In this document: piece by piece, positions 22,485 to 30,116 of the stretch
How positions within the stretch are numbered: position 1 is the stretch's first letter
Layout of the letters: every line of letters starts with the position of its first letter
From: a virus
Length of the DNA: 30,131 nucleotides
Reading direction: 5' to 3' (one strand)
Virus record (IMG/VR): IMGVR_UViG_3300027749_000371
Span: 1 to 30,131 of that record
Position numbers and translations under genes: made by a program
The notes under the pieces: model-generated
Told to the model about the DNA's origin: nothing
Seen by the model: only the letters and a program-made list of their open reading frames with translations
Database searches by the model: none

Positions 22485-24830
22485 ATGGCAATCAATCAAG
22501 AATCCTTCAATACCGGACTGTACGATCTTTTAAAAACAAGAGGGTACAATCCAACCCCAATCGACTCAAAAGGGCAAAATACTCCTGTACCCCAAAATGC
22601 TGATATTTTTAAATTTGACTTTAAGAAAGGGCCAAATACAACCGAAGATTATGGCCCGGTTTGGGTCACGATTGATAAAGCTGCTAATTTAATTGTATAC
22701 TTTGATGACGATATAGCTGATAGTGGAGATGACAATACTTCGGGTACAGAGTTCAGTGATAGCTGGCCTAGCTTATTAAATGTATTGAAAAGATGGGCTA
22801 TGAGAAAGCAGTTAGGATTTGAACTCAAAAACAGAGATCACTTAGGAAGCGATATGGCACAAAGAGAGTATACAAAAAAGAAAGAAACTATAGGTGAAAG
22901 CTATCATTCGTTAGGAAATAAAGCTAGCTATAATGATGCAGTACCTAAAGTAAAAATTATCATTCAGCATACCCGTAAAATAGAGGAAGGTGAAAAGCGT
23001 TTTCGTAATGTTGAAAGAATCTTTGTTGAAAATTCTAATGGCGAAAGATTTGCTATTCCAACAAAGCGTCCAGGAATTGCTAAAGTATATGCTCGTCATG
23101 TAGCAGAAGGTGGTACACCGTATGATGATAAGGGCAAGCACATTACATCATTAGTAGAAGAATATACAAAGATGGCAGGATTTGTGCGCGCCACACGCAA
23201 CTCTACATTTAACGAATCAGCACAACAACTAATTAACGAAGGTCTTAATCATTACCAATCATTGCGAGAAACACTAAGCAGAATGATTGGCTATAAAGGT
23301 TATAATGCTTACTTTGAAAGCTGGACTCCAACACTTATGGAGACCGAAGGTGAAGAAATGAATTTAAATGAATTATTTGTAAAAGAAACTCTAGATCCTA
23401 GAATTGAAAGCGTAATGCCAATTCTTAAGAAACTAAGTAAGAACATTAAAGAAGTAACCGAAGTAAAAGAATTAGAAGAGTGGGCTAACACACTGATTGA
23501 TGAAGCTACCGATCTTAAGACAATTCCAGAAGAAAAGGAAGTTATCGCCTTACCCCCAGCAAAGGAATTATATAAAGAATACTTGCATAGCATGGATTTT
23601 GAAAAAGACAATGTGAGTAAAACTAACCCAGAATGGGAAAACTATTTTATATCTGGCGCGTTGAACTTTCTAAGCAAGAAAGGAATACCCTTAAATACTA
23701 GAACTCGGTTAGCTAAAGATATGCTTACTGTATTTGACCCAAGTGCTGCTAAAAAACTTCCCTTTAAAGAAAACTTCATTAATATGGCACCACAAGCTGT
23801 GGCGGAAGAGAGCAACGATCATGAAGAAATATATGGTATAAATTTAGAACCATTTATTGATTATGTTAAACGTAAGTCTGGAAAATTAGGTGCTGCTAAG
23901 GCTATGGATAATGTCAAGTATTCGTTGGAAGTATATCATAACAAACAGGGCGAAGAACTTAACAAAATATTAAATGCTGTAAAAATGGCAGCATCTGGAT
24001 TAGGCGAAGCCGATGAAAGTCACACCGATGAAGAAAATAGTATGGCTAGTGACAATCTTAACAAAATGGCTAAAGCGTCTACTAAAATAAATAAAAAAGT
24101 TAAGGGTATGGGGAATAAAGGTAGTTTAGAGCCATGGCAACAACAATTAGTTGCCACAGCAGCCGACAAAGTAGATGCTGTTTATCATAGCCTAGATGAT
24201 GAAGAATTAGATGAAGGTTGGAATGATCACTTGGATCCAGAAACTAATCTAGATGATTATATTGAAAGAATGTACGACCGTGCTGACCGAGACAGAAAAG
24301 AAAAAAAAGAAAAAGAATTACTTGATAAAGAAGAGCCACCGTTTATTGGTGGTCATGCAGTCACCACACATAAAGACGAATACGGTAATGTAATAAAGCA
24401 TGTTGCTAAACATCTTGCTCGTAAAGCAATGAAAGATCAAGAAGATAAAGAACTTGATGATGAATTAGATGAGAGCAAATGGCGGTATGGCTGTGGTAAA
24501 AAGATGTCTGCATTTGTGCCTAAGGGTTATGGATACAAAGAAATTCCAGTAGAATGCGGTAGTACCGCTTATGATGGAAGCGTAAATCAATGTGAAAAAT
24601 GTGAGATAACAAAAGCTCAACCGCGTGTTCATGATTACGGTGATGCCGAACATATGGATGACGACGATATTGAAGAAGGCTTAGACGCAAATCAAAAGCG
24701 TGTAGGTCAATTAGGACCAACAACACCGGTTGGTAAGAATGAAAAGAACTTGCGTAATAAGGGTTTATTTTTTGGTGCAGAAAGCGTTGATCCGGAGCTA
24801 GCAAGAATCAAAAAACTATCGGGCAATTAA
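22485..24830 (+). CDS. Large acidic probable virion protein with C-terminal four-Cys cluster
   Basis: This 781-residue protein follows the terminase gene by 21 nt. The N-terminal part (MAINQESFNTGLYDLLKTRG) is followed by long charged helical regions. The C-terminal 120 residues hold C670, C691, C703 and C706 (GCGKK, VECGS, CEKC), a zinc-ribbon-like arrangement. Prohead-protease-like motifs occur at INEG (Glu252), QAVAE (Glu441, encoded by TGTGGCGGA as in the polyprotein linkers), LDEG (Glu577) and LDES (Glu663, just before the Cys cluster). I do not recognise a T4 counterpart. The motifs and late promoter suggest a head-associated protein that is processed during assembly; this is inference. 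Confidence 0.7.
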   Translation: MAINQESFNTGLYDLLKTRGYNPTPIDSKGQNTPVPQNADIFKFDFKKGPNTTEDYGPVWVTIDKAANLIVYFDDDIADSGDDNTSGTEFSDSWPSLLNVLKRWAMRKQLGFELKNRDHLGSDMAQREYTKKKETIGESYHSLGNKASYNDAVPKVKIIIQHTRKIEEGEKRFRNVERIFVENSNGERFAIPTKRPGIAKVYARHVAEGGTPYDDKGKHITSLVEEYTKMAGFVRATRNSTFNESAQQLINEGLNHYQSLRETLSRMIGYKGYNAYFESWTPTLMETEGEEMNLNELFVKETLDPRIESVMPILKKLSKNIKEVTEVKELEEWANTLIDEATDLKTIPEEKEVIALPPAKELYKEYLHSMDFEKDNVSKTNPEWENYFISGALNFLSKKGIPLNTRTRLAKDMLTVFDPSAAKKLPFKENFINMAPQAVAEESNDHEEIYGINLEPFIDYVKRKSGKLGAAKAMDNVKYSLEVYHNKQGEELNKILNAVKMAASGLGEADESHTDEENSMASDNLNKMAKASTKINKKVKGMGNKGSLEPWQQQLVATAADKVDAVYHSLDDEELDEGWNDHLDPETNLDDYIERMYDRADRDRKEKKEKELLDKEEPPFIGGHAVTTHKDEYGNVIKHVAKHLARKAMKDQEDKELDDELDESKWRYGCGKKMSAFVPKGYGYKEIPVECGSTAYDGSVNQCEKCEITKAQPRVHDYGDAEHMDDDDIEEGLDANQKRVGQLGPTTPVGKNEKNLRNKGLFFGAESVDPELARIKKLSGN

Positions 24831-24836
24831 TACTGC

Positions 24837-24844
24837 ATTAAATA
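24837..24844 (+). promoter_or_regulatory. T4-type late promoter (ATTAAATA)
   Basis: ATTAAATA followed by ATTTA and then ATG at 24850 repeats the exact 5-nt spacing of the leaderless set. No Shine-Dalgarno sequence is visible. Confidence 0.55.
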
Positions 24845-24849
24845 ATTTA

Positions 24850-25545
24850 ATGAAATTAGTATTTTGCTTACCTGGAGACTACTTCAGTAAAAATTGGCTA
24901 TGCGCTTGGAATGATACCATCAAGTATCTACACCAAAATAATATAGAATATGCTACCGTAAATGCTTACACACCCATAGTCTATAGTTGCAGAAATTGGC
25001 TATTAGGTGGTAAAGGTAACCCACCTAAAACATTCAAACCATTCAATGGAATAATAACTTATGATTGGATAATTTGGATAGACAATGACTGTATTTGGAA
25101 ACCTGAAGATTTAGCACGATTGATAAGTAATAATGATCACAAAATTGTTACTGGGTTCTATATGCAACACGACAACAAAACTTATGCACAGGCTATATCA
25201 TTTACAGCAAAAGAAATAGATGAGTATCAGCATTTACATTGGATAGAGCGAGATCAACTAGACTTAGCAAGTCATCGCATTAAATTGGGTGCAACTGGTA
25301 TGGGATTCATGGCTGTTAAAGCAGGAGTATTTGAATCATTGGAATGCCCGTGGTTCACTCCGATCGACCATGAATATGAAAATACTTTCTTATCAGAAGA
25401 TGTTGGGTTTTGTCATAAAGTAAGTAACTTGGGATATACTATTTGGGGCGATCCTAAAATTCAAATTAAACACGAAAAGACTTGGTTACTATCAGGTGAT
25501 GAACCAACTGGCACTAGACCAGACCCTTTAGTACTAATAAAATGA
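24850..25545 (+). CDS. GT-A fold glycosyltransferase-like protein
   Basis: This 231-residue protein has WIIWIDNDCIW, which places a DxD-type metal/nucleotide-sugar motif at D78-N79-D80. It is followed by RLISNNDHKIVTGFY and, later, GATGMGFMAVKAGVFE and a FLSEDVGFCHKV segment that would supply the acceptor-side acidic residues. This order fits family-2-like glycosyltransferases with a single soluble domain; there is no membrane segment. Donor and acceptor are unknown. The stop overlaps the next ATG (ATGA at 25542), so it is made together with a radical SAM enzyme. Decoration of virion proteins or host glycans is possible. Confidence 0.75.
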   Translation: MKLVFCLPGDYFSKNWLCAWNDTIKYLHQNNIEYATVNAYTPIVYSCRNWLLGGKGNPPKTFKPFNGIITYDWIIWIDNDCIWKPEDLARLISNNDHKIVTGFYMQHDNKTYAQAISFTAKEIDEYQHLHWIERDQLDLASHRIKLGATGMGFMAVKAGVFESLECPWFTPIDHEYENTFLSEDVGFCHKVSNLGYTIWGDPKIQIKHEKTWLLSGDEPTGTRPDPLVLIK

Positions 25546-26585
25546 TCCACCCGCCTAAATTCTTATTCTTGGATACCAACTTACAATGTAATCTTAAATG
25601 CAAAACCTGCATGTATTGGACTAGAGATGAAGTAGTATTACCATCTCACATTACTATAGAACATAGAAATGAAATCATTAACGAATTTTATGAGTTAAAT
25701 CCTAAAGGTACAATTGTTATTTGTGGCGGCGAAGCAATGATGAATCAAGAACGGTATTGGCCTATTACTAGACAATGCAGATCATTGGGATTAGGTTGTC
25801 TGTCAGTTATGAATGGCACTATGGTAACTGATCTTAGTGTTGCTAAAAGATTAATCACAGAAGGTCCTACGGAAATAACAATATCTCTAAACAGTTATAT
25901 TCCAAAAGTACATGACTCAACTAGGGGAGTAATTGGATCATTTGATATGGCAGTGAACGCTATTAAACTATTACTAGAAGCAAGAAAGATACTAAATAAA
26001 CCAACTCCAATATACGCCATGTCTATTATGTGTGAGCAGAATTATAGAGATTTGGACAAGTTTTATGATTTTGTATTAAACAATTTGGGTGCGGACAAAT
26101 TAAAATTAAATTGGTTGCAACCAATGTTCGGTACACTAATTGATAAGAAGGGGAAACCGCGCCCGGACAAGTTTTATAATAAAAATGTAATTCATGACCA
26201 TGCAGGTTTAAAAAAGATATTACACGATTGCAACGCAAAATATAAATTAAACTTAGATCCAGAATACATTGACACAGTAGAGATGTATCATGATAGTGTG
26301 CATAAAAATGAAGATGCTCTATTGGGTTGGGGCGGTAGAGGCACTGAAAAATTAATTTGTAATAGTTTTAATAGAAATATTATGATTGATATGGATGGTA
26401 TTGCCCGTCTCTGCTTTTCACACAAGTTCCCAGGATTCAAGATAAATAAAAAAGGTGACTTAAGATTATTTTGGTACGGTACAGATAAAGTAAGAGAAGT
26501 TATGGCACAGTGTACACAGTATTGCGGGATAAGTCACAGTGTTCGCGGCGTAAACGCCACATTAAAATCACCAAAAACAACATAA
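25542..26585 (+). CDS. Radical SAM enzyme with SPASM-like C-terminus
   Basis: This 347-residue protein has CNLKCKTC at C16, C20 and C23 (CX3CX2C), the iron-sulphur cluster site that cleaves S-adenosylmethionine. It is followed by a GGE-type motif (VICGGEAMM) and a TIM-barrel core. The C-terminal part has further Cys (LICNSF, RLCFSHKF, QCTQYCG), which suggests an auxiliary cluster as in SPASM/Twitch enzymes that modify peptides or small molecules. Its 4-nt overlap with the glycosyltransferase gene suggests that the two act in one pathway. The substrate cannot be predicted from sequence. Confidence 0.88.
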   Translation: MIHPPKFLFLDTNLQCNLKCKTCMYWTRDEVVLPSHITIEHRNEIINEFYELNPKGTIVICGGEAMMNQERYWPITRQCRSLGLGCLSVMNGTMVTDLSVAKRLITEGPTEITISLNSYIPKVHDSTRGVIGSFDMAVNAIKLLLEARKILNKPTPIYAMSIMCEQNYRDLDKFYDFVLNNLGADKLKLNWLQPMFGTLIDKKGKPRPDKFYNKNVIHDHAGLKKILHDCNAKYKLNLDPEYIDTVEMYHDSVHKNEDALLGWGGRGTEKLICNSFNRNIMIDMDGIARLCFSHKFPGFKINKKGDLRLFWYGTDKVREVMAQCTQYCGISHSVRGVNATLKSPKTT

Positions 26586-26609
26586 AAAAATCTATTATTC
26601 CTAATTAGG

Positions 26610-26617
26610 GATAAATA
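26610..26617 (+). promoter_or_regulatory. T4-type late promoter upstream of gene 32 (GATAAATA)
   Basis: GATAAATA lies just upstream of and abutting the sigma70-like promoter at 26622-26649. Its expected start (about 26623) would give a leader of about 110 nt. It would keep the gene expressed late. Confidence 0.5.
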
Positions 26618-26621
26618 CATA

Positions 26622-26649
26622 TTGACACATCATATGATTAGTGTATAAT
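26622..26649 (+). promoter_or_regulatory. Consensus sigma70-like promoter of the recombination block
   Basis: A perfect TTGACA (26622-26627) and a perfect TATAAT (26644-26649) with a 16-bp spacer make this the strongest -35/-10 promoter seen in the window. The expected start is near 26656, leaving a leader of about 80 nt that contains repeated AAAGCTCA elements (AAAGCTCAAACTAAAGCTCA at 26685-26704). Confidence 0.85.
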
Positions 26650-26734
26650 CAATGATGTGTTAGTTGTCTCCGACAGCAAAACATAAAGCTCAAACTAAAG
26701 CTCAGTATAGACACATTTTAAAGGAGAAATCACA

Positions 26735-27703
26735 ATGGCAAGTCTAGCAGAAATCCGTGCCCGTATTACGGCACAAGACAATAAGACTCAGAATCGAGGG
26801 TCTAACAACCAATCAGATAACGCAATTTACGCTCACTGGAATATTGACGAGGGTGCTACAGCAACCATTCGTTTTCTTCCAGATGCCGACGCAAAGAACG
26901 AATTCTTTTGGATAGAGCGTCAGGTTATCAAGCTACCATTCAATGGTGTTAAAGGTAATCCTGCAATGAAGCAGATCACTGTACAAGTTCCATGCATGGA
27001 AATGTACGGAGAGAATTGCCCGGTTCTTGCAGAAGTGCGTCCTTGGTATAAGGATGAGACTTTGAAAGAAATGGCAAACAAGTATTGGAAGAAGCGCACT
27101 TACATCTATCAGGGATTGGTTCGTCAAAATCCACTTGGTAATGACAAGACCCCCGCGAATCCAATTCGTCGCTTTGCAATCACTTCACAGATTCAGGAAA
27201 TCATTAAGTCATCGTTAATGGATCCCGAAATTGAGAATCTGCCAACTGACTATATTCATGGTCTTGATTTTAATATTCGCAAGACACCTGGCAAGGGTGG
27301 ATTTGCAGTATATACTACATCCAGCTGGGCCCGTAAGGAAACCCCGCTTACCGAAGCAGAACACGCGGCTATTGAAGCACATGGGTTGTTCAATCTAAAG
27401 GACTTCTTGCCCAAGAAGCCCAGCGAAGCAGAACAGCGTGTTATCAAGGAAATGTTCGAGGCTTCAGTTGATGGTCGCCCATACGACAATGATAAGTGGG
27501 GCGCATACTACAGGCCATATGGTCTTGACGCTCCTGCAGGAGTAGTCACACAATCGGAACCAACTGCTGTACCAGCAGTAGCGACCGATGAAGATGATGC
27601 TTCGGTAGCAGTAGCCCCCGTGGTTGTTCCTACTAAGGCAACTTCAAGTGACAAGGCTCAAGATATTCTAGCACAAATTCGTGCTAGACAGAAAACAGCC
27701 TAA
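26735..27703 (+). CDS. 32: Single-stranded DNA-binding protein, T4 gp32-like
   Basis: This 322-residue protein begins MASLAEIRARITAQDNKTQ, a basic N-terminus of the type that drives cooperative binding in gp32. It is followed by an OB-fold core (ATIRFLPDADAKNEFFWIE, then KRTYIYQGLV). The C-terminus is acidic and Ala/Val-rich (ATDEDDASVAVAPV) and ends in a short basic segment (KAQDILAQIRARQKTA). T4 gp32 holds zinc with one His and three Cys; here only C87 and C95 are seen in that region, so zinc binding may be lost. AAGGAG lies 8 nt from the ATG. It leads the gene order 32-uvsX-uvsY, is driven by a consensus promoter and is followed by a GC hairpin. Confidence 0.88.
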   Translation: MASLAEIRARITAQDNKTQNRGSNNQSDNAIYAHWNIDEGATATIRFLPDADAKNEFFWIERQVIKLPFNGVKGNPAMKQITVQVPCMEMYGENCPVLAEVRPWYKDETLKEMANKYWKKRTYIYQGLVRQNPLGNDKTPANPIRRFAITSQIQEIIKSSLMDPEIENLPTDYIHGLDFNIRKTPGKGGFAVYTTSSWARKETPLTEAEHAAIEAHGLFNLKDFLPKKPSEAEQRVIKEMFEASVDGRPYDNDKWGAYYRPYGLDAPAGVVTQSEPTAVPAVATDEDDASVAVAPVVVPTKATSSDKAQDILAQIRARQKTA

Positions 27704-27710
27704 GGTATTA

Positions 27711-27736
27711 GGGGAGAGGTAACTCTCCCCTTCTCT
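27711..27736 (+). terminator. GC-rich hairpin after gene 32, terminator or attenuator
   Basis: An 8-bp perfect stem (GGGGAGAG at 27711-27718 and CTCTCCCC at 27723-27730) has a GTAA tetraloop, followed by TTCTCT rather than a clean T run. The stem is strong, but termination may be partial, which would lower downstream uvsX expression or protect the gene 32 mRNA 3' end. Confidence 0.65.
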
Positions 27737-27751
27737 AATCAGGAAACTATC

Positions 27752-27979
27752 ATGACACTACCGGATGAAAGATTTAGGGCTATTAAGCAAGGTAAGAAAT
27801 TACTAGAAGAATTATGTGATCCTGGTAAGACACCACGGGTACCTTCGTTGGTACGGGATCGCGCTAGGGGTGCTTTACGGCACTATCCAAGCGATTATGA
27901 ACTTGATCAGATTGCGGAGAACTGTCCTGAACTACTTGACAGAGAACCGTTTTCTGTTAAACTAAGAAAAGCAAAATAG
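27752..27979 (+). CDS. Small protein resembling the BPSL0761-type family
   Basis: This 75-residue protein is MTLPDERFRAIKQGKKLLE followed by TPRVPSLVRDRARGALRHYPSD. The order PDER..A...G...L..L.....TP..P...R..A...LRHYP is, from memory, the pattern of small bacterial BPSL0761-family proteins found in Betaproteobacteria. Their function is unknown. AGGA lies 9 nt before the ATG. It is placed between gene 32 and uvsX and ends 9 nt before uvsX, with that gene's Shine-Dalgarno sequence at its stop codon. The family link is tentative. Confidence 0.65.
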   Translation: MTLPDERFRAIKQGKKLLEELCDPGKTPRVPSLVRDRARGALRHYPSDYELDQIAENCPELLDREPFSVKLRKAK

Positions 27980-27988
27980 GAGAATAAA

Positions 27989-29053
27989 TTGACTAAGGCA
28001 TTTGACGTAAGTAAATTCAGAAAAGAAATTACTAAGAGTATTGAGGGATTGAGTTTTGGTTTTAATGATCCAACTGATTGGGTTAGTACAGGAAACCACG
28101 CATTGAATTATCTTATTAGCGGAGACTTTAACAAAGGTGTCCCACTTGGTAAGGTAACTGTATTTGCAGGTGAATCAGGTTCGGGCAAGAGTTATATCTG
28201 TTCAGGTAATCTAGTTCGCCATGCACAGGAACAAGGTATATTTGTCGTACTTGTTGATTCAGAAAACGCACTAGATGAAAATTGGTTAAAGGCACTTAAT
28301 GTTGACACCGACGAAAGTAAATTGTTGAAATTAAATATGGCAATGATTGACGATGTAGGTAAGACCATTAGTGAATTTATGAAATCATACAAGCAGTTAC
28401 CAGATGACGGAGAACGTCCAAAGGTACTTTTTGTAATTGATTCACTTGGTATGTTGTTAACTCCAACAGACGTTAATCAGTTTGAAGCAGGTGATATGAA
28501 AGGTGACATGGGTCGCAAGCCCAAAGCACTCACCGCGCTGGTTCGTAATTGTGTTAACATGTTTGGTAGTTATAATGTAGGGTTAGTTGCTACTAATCAC
28601 ACTTATGCATCACAAGATATGTTTGACCCAGATGATAAAATTTCTGGTGGGCAAGGATTTGTGTACGCATCATCTATTGTTGTTGCTATGAAGAAACTAA
28701 AACTAAAAGAAGATGAAGATGGTAACAAGGTTACTGAAGTATTAGGTATTCGGGCTGCGTGTAAAGTTATGAAAACCCGCTATGCAAAACCTTTTGAAAG
28801 CGTACAAGTTAAGATTCCATATTCTACAGGTATGAATCCATACTCCGGCTTACTTGATTTGTTTGAAAAATCAGGTATTCTTACTAAAGAAGGCAACCGT
28901 CTAAGTTACACAACTGAAGATGGCGAAGTAATCAAGTATTTTCGTAAGGGTTGGGAATCTAATAACGACGGTTGCTTAGATAAAGTAATGACCGAATTCC
29001 AAAAAGCTAAGCAAACAAAGATAAGTAATGTTGTAAAATCTGAGGAGGTTTAA
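27989..29053 (+). CDS. uvsX: RecA-like recombinase UvsX
   Basis: This 354-residue recombinase forms filaments on single-stranded DNA and exchanges strands in phage recombination-dependent replication. Walker A is GESGSGKS (61-68). Other conserved parts are VVLVDSENALDENW, the Walker B strand VLFVIDSLGML, and GLVATNHTYASQDMF followed by SGGQGF. These are typical of T4 UvsX rather than of host RecA. The start is TTG at 27989, seven bases after AGGAG; no upstream in-frame ATG fits. The neighbours gp32 and UvsY are its known functional partners. Confidence 0.95.
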   Translation: MTKAFDVSKFRKEITKSIEGLSFGFNDPTDWVSTGNHALNYLISGDFNKGVPLGKVTVFAGESGSGKSYICSGNLVRHAQEQGIFVVLVDSENALDENWLKALNVDTDESKLLKLNMAMIDDVGKTISEFMKSYKQLPDDGERPKVLFVIDSLGMLLTPTDVNQFEAGDMKGDMGRKPKALTALVRNCVNMFGSYNVGLVATNHTYASQDMFDPDDKISGGQGFVYASSIVVAMKKLKLKEDEDGNKVTEVLGIRAACKVMKTRYAKPFESVQVKIPYSTGMNPYSGLLDLFEKSGILTKEGNRLSYTTEDGEVIKYFRKGWESNNDGCLDKVMTEFQKAKQTKISNVVKSEEV

Positions 29054-29056
29054 TAC

Positions 29057-29320
29057 ATGGGAATTGAACTTATAGCTGATGTATGGACATTACTTAAAGA
29101 AGATATTGATTATGCAACTCGCCGAGAATCTGCCGACAATCTTGTTAGTTTACTGATCGATAATGATTTCAGCCCGGCAGAAGTCAAGCAGGCGTTTAAA
29201 CGAGATCCTGAGATGACAGCGGCTCTTAAAGATTACAATGAGTCGCATCAGGATGAAGAAGATGATTACGACGATGATGAAGAATACGAAGAACAGGAAG
29301 AAGATGAAGATAACTGGTGA
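29057..29320 (+). CDS. Small protein with very acidic C-terminal tail
   Basis: This 87-residue protein has an N-terminal helical part (WTLLKEDIDYATRRESADNLV) that resembles a small fold conserved between uvsX and uvsY in related phages. The last 25 residues are almost entirely Asp, Glu and Tyr (for example EEDDYDDDEEYEEQEEDED). AGGAGGT at 29043-29049, inside the end of uvsX, is a very strong Shine-Dalgarno sequence. The acidic tail could mimic DNA or bind OB-fold proteins such as gp32, but that is speculation. Confidence 0.75.
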   Translation: MGIELIADVWTLLKEDIDYATRRESADNLVSLLIDNDFSPAEVKQAFKRDPEMTAALKDYNESHQDEEDDYDDDEEYEEQEEDEDNW

Positions 29321-29323
29321 TAT

Positions 29324-29779
29324 GTGAATTGGTATTCAAAAATCACAGTAGACCTAGGCTCTATACCTGACTTCATAGCATACTATGAAGCAGAGTTGAA
29401 TAGTGCTAGGTTTGATGTGAGCATAAAAGGCAAGATTGAGAAAAATCTTGCCGATTTGCCTGGCGTCACAGAGCATAGATTTAATCAGTTACAAGAAGTA
29501 GAAGCGGTGCTTAACTACTTGAATATTCAATTACGGAAAATTCGCCGAAAGCACTTTCAAAAATATCTAGAGGCATATAATAGAGCATTGACTAGCCGAG
29601 ATGCGGAGAAGTATGTAGATGGTGAAGAAGAAGTCATAGACTTTGAAACTATAATAAACGAAGTAGCTTTGATCAGAAATAAATGGCTAGGAATACTTAA
29701 AGGAATAGAAAGTAAAAATTTCATGTTAGGTCATGTGGTTCGTCTTAGGGCGGCTGGGATGGAAGATGTTACACTTTGA
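29324..29779 (+). CDS. uvsY: Recombination mediator UvsY
   Basis: This 151-residue protein loads UvsX onto gp32-coated DNA in T4. It is all-helical and basic. The C-terminal part (KWLGILKGIESKNFMLGHVV followed by RLRAAGMED) parallels the end of T4 UvsY, where a W-x-IL helix is followed by IKSRGFAIKHI and the residues RAFEAG. The start is GTG at 29324, 3 nt after the previous stop; no ATG is available. Length and gene order relative to uvsX support the call. Confidence 0.8.
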   Translation: MNWYSKITVDLGSIPDFIAYYEAELNSARFDVSIKGKIEKNLADLPGVTEHRFNQLQEVEAVLNYLNIQLRKIRRKHFQKYLEAYNRALTSRDAEKYVDGEEEVIDFETIINEVALIRNKWLGILKGIESKNFMLGHVVRLRAAGMEDVTL

Positions 29780-29790
29780 CACACAATTGT

Positions 29791-29798
29791 AATAAATA
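29791..29798 (+). promoter_or_regulatory. T4-type late promoter (AATAAATA)
   Basis: The expected start is near 29804. The short leader holds GAGG (29805-29808) before the ATG at 29818. Confidence 0.55.
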
Positions 29799-29817
29799 GA
29801 TTCAGAGGTACAAACTG

Positions 29818-30099
29818 ATGGATAGACAGACCAGCATAGATTACTTAATCTACCAACTTAACAGTCTTTTTACTAATGTGCAGATCACTGATCATCCTAA
29901 CCATAACAGCACCGGCTACACACAAATAACTTTCACTCATGATAAAACACTAGGGCAAATTCAATTTTTTAACGCTAGCTTCATAAAAATGAACACAAAC
30001 AATGGCTTAGCTGAGATTTATGCATCTGTTCAGCAAGTAGTTGAGGAATTAAAAGAGTTGACTTTCGCCTCAAACTCATATAGAATAGCTTTATCTTAA
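29818..30099 (+). CDS. Small protein of unknown function
   Basis: This 93-residue protein starts MDRQTSIDYLIYQLNSLF. It has an alpha-beta pattern (YTQITFTHDKTLGQIQFF) and a C-terminal helix (IYASVQQVVEELKEL). No motif is recognised and there is no signal or membrane segment. It has a late-type promoter box of its own downstream of uvsY and ends 17 nt before another start codon. Confidence 0.65.
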   Translation: MDRQTSIDYLIYQLNSLFTNVQITDHPNHNSTGYTQITFTHDKTLGQIQFFNASFIKMNTNNGLAEIYASVQQVVEELKELTFASNSYRIALS

Positions 30100-30116
30100 G
30101 TAGATGGAGCGAGAAA

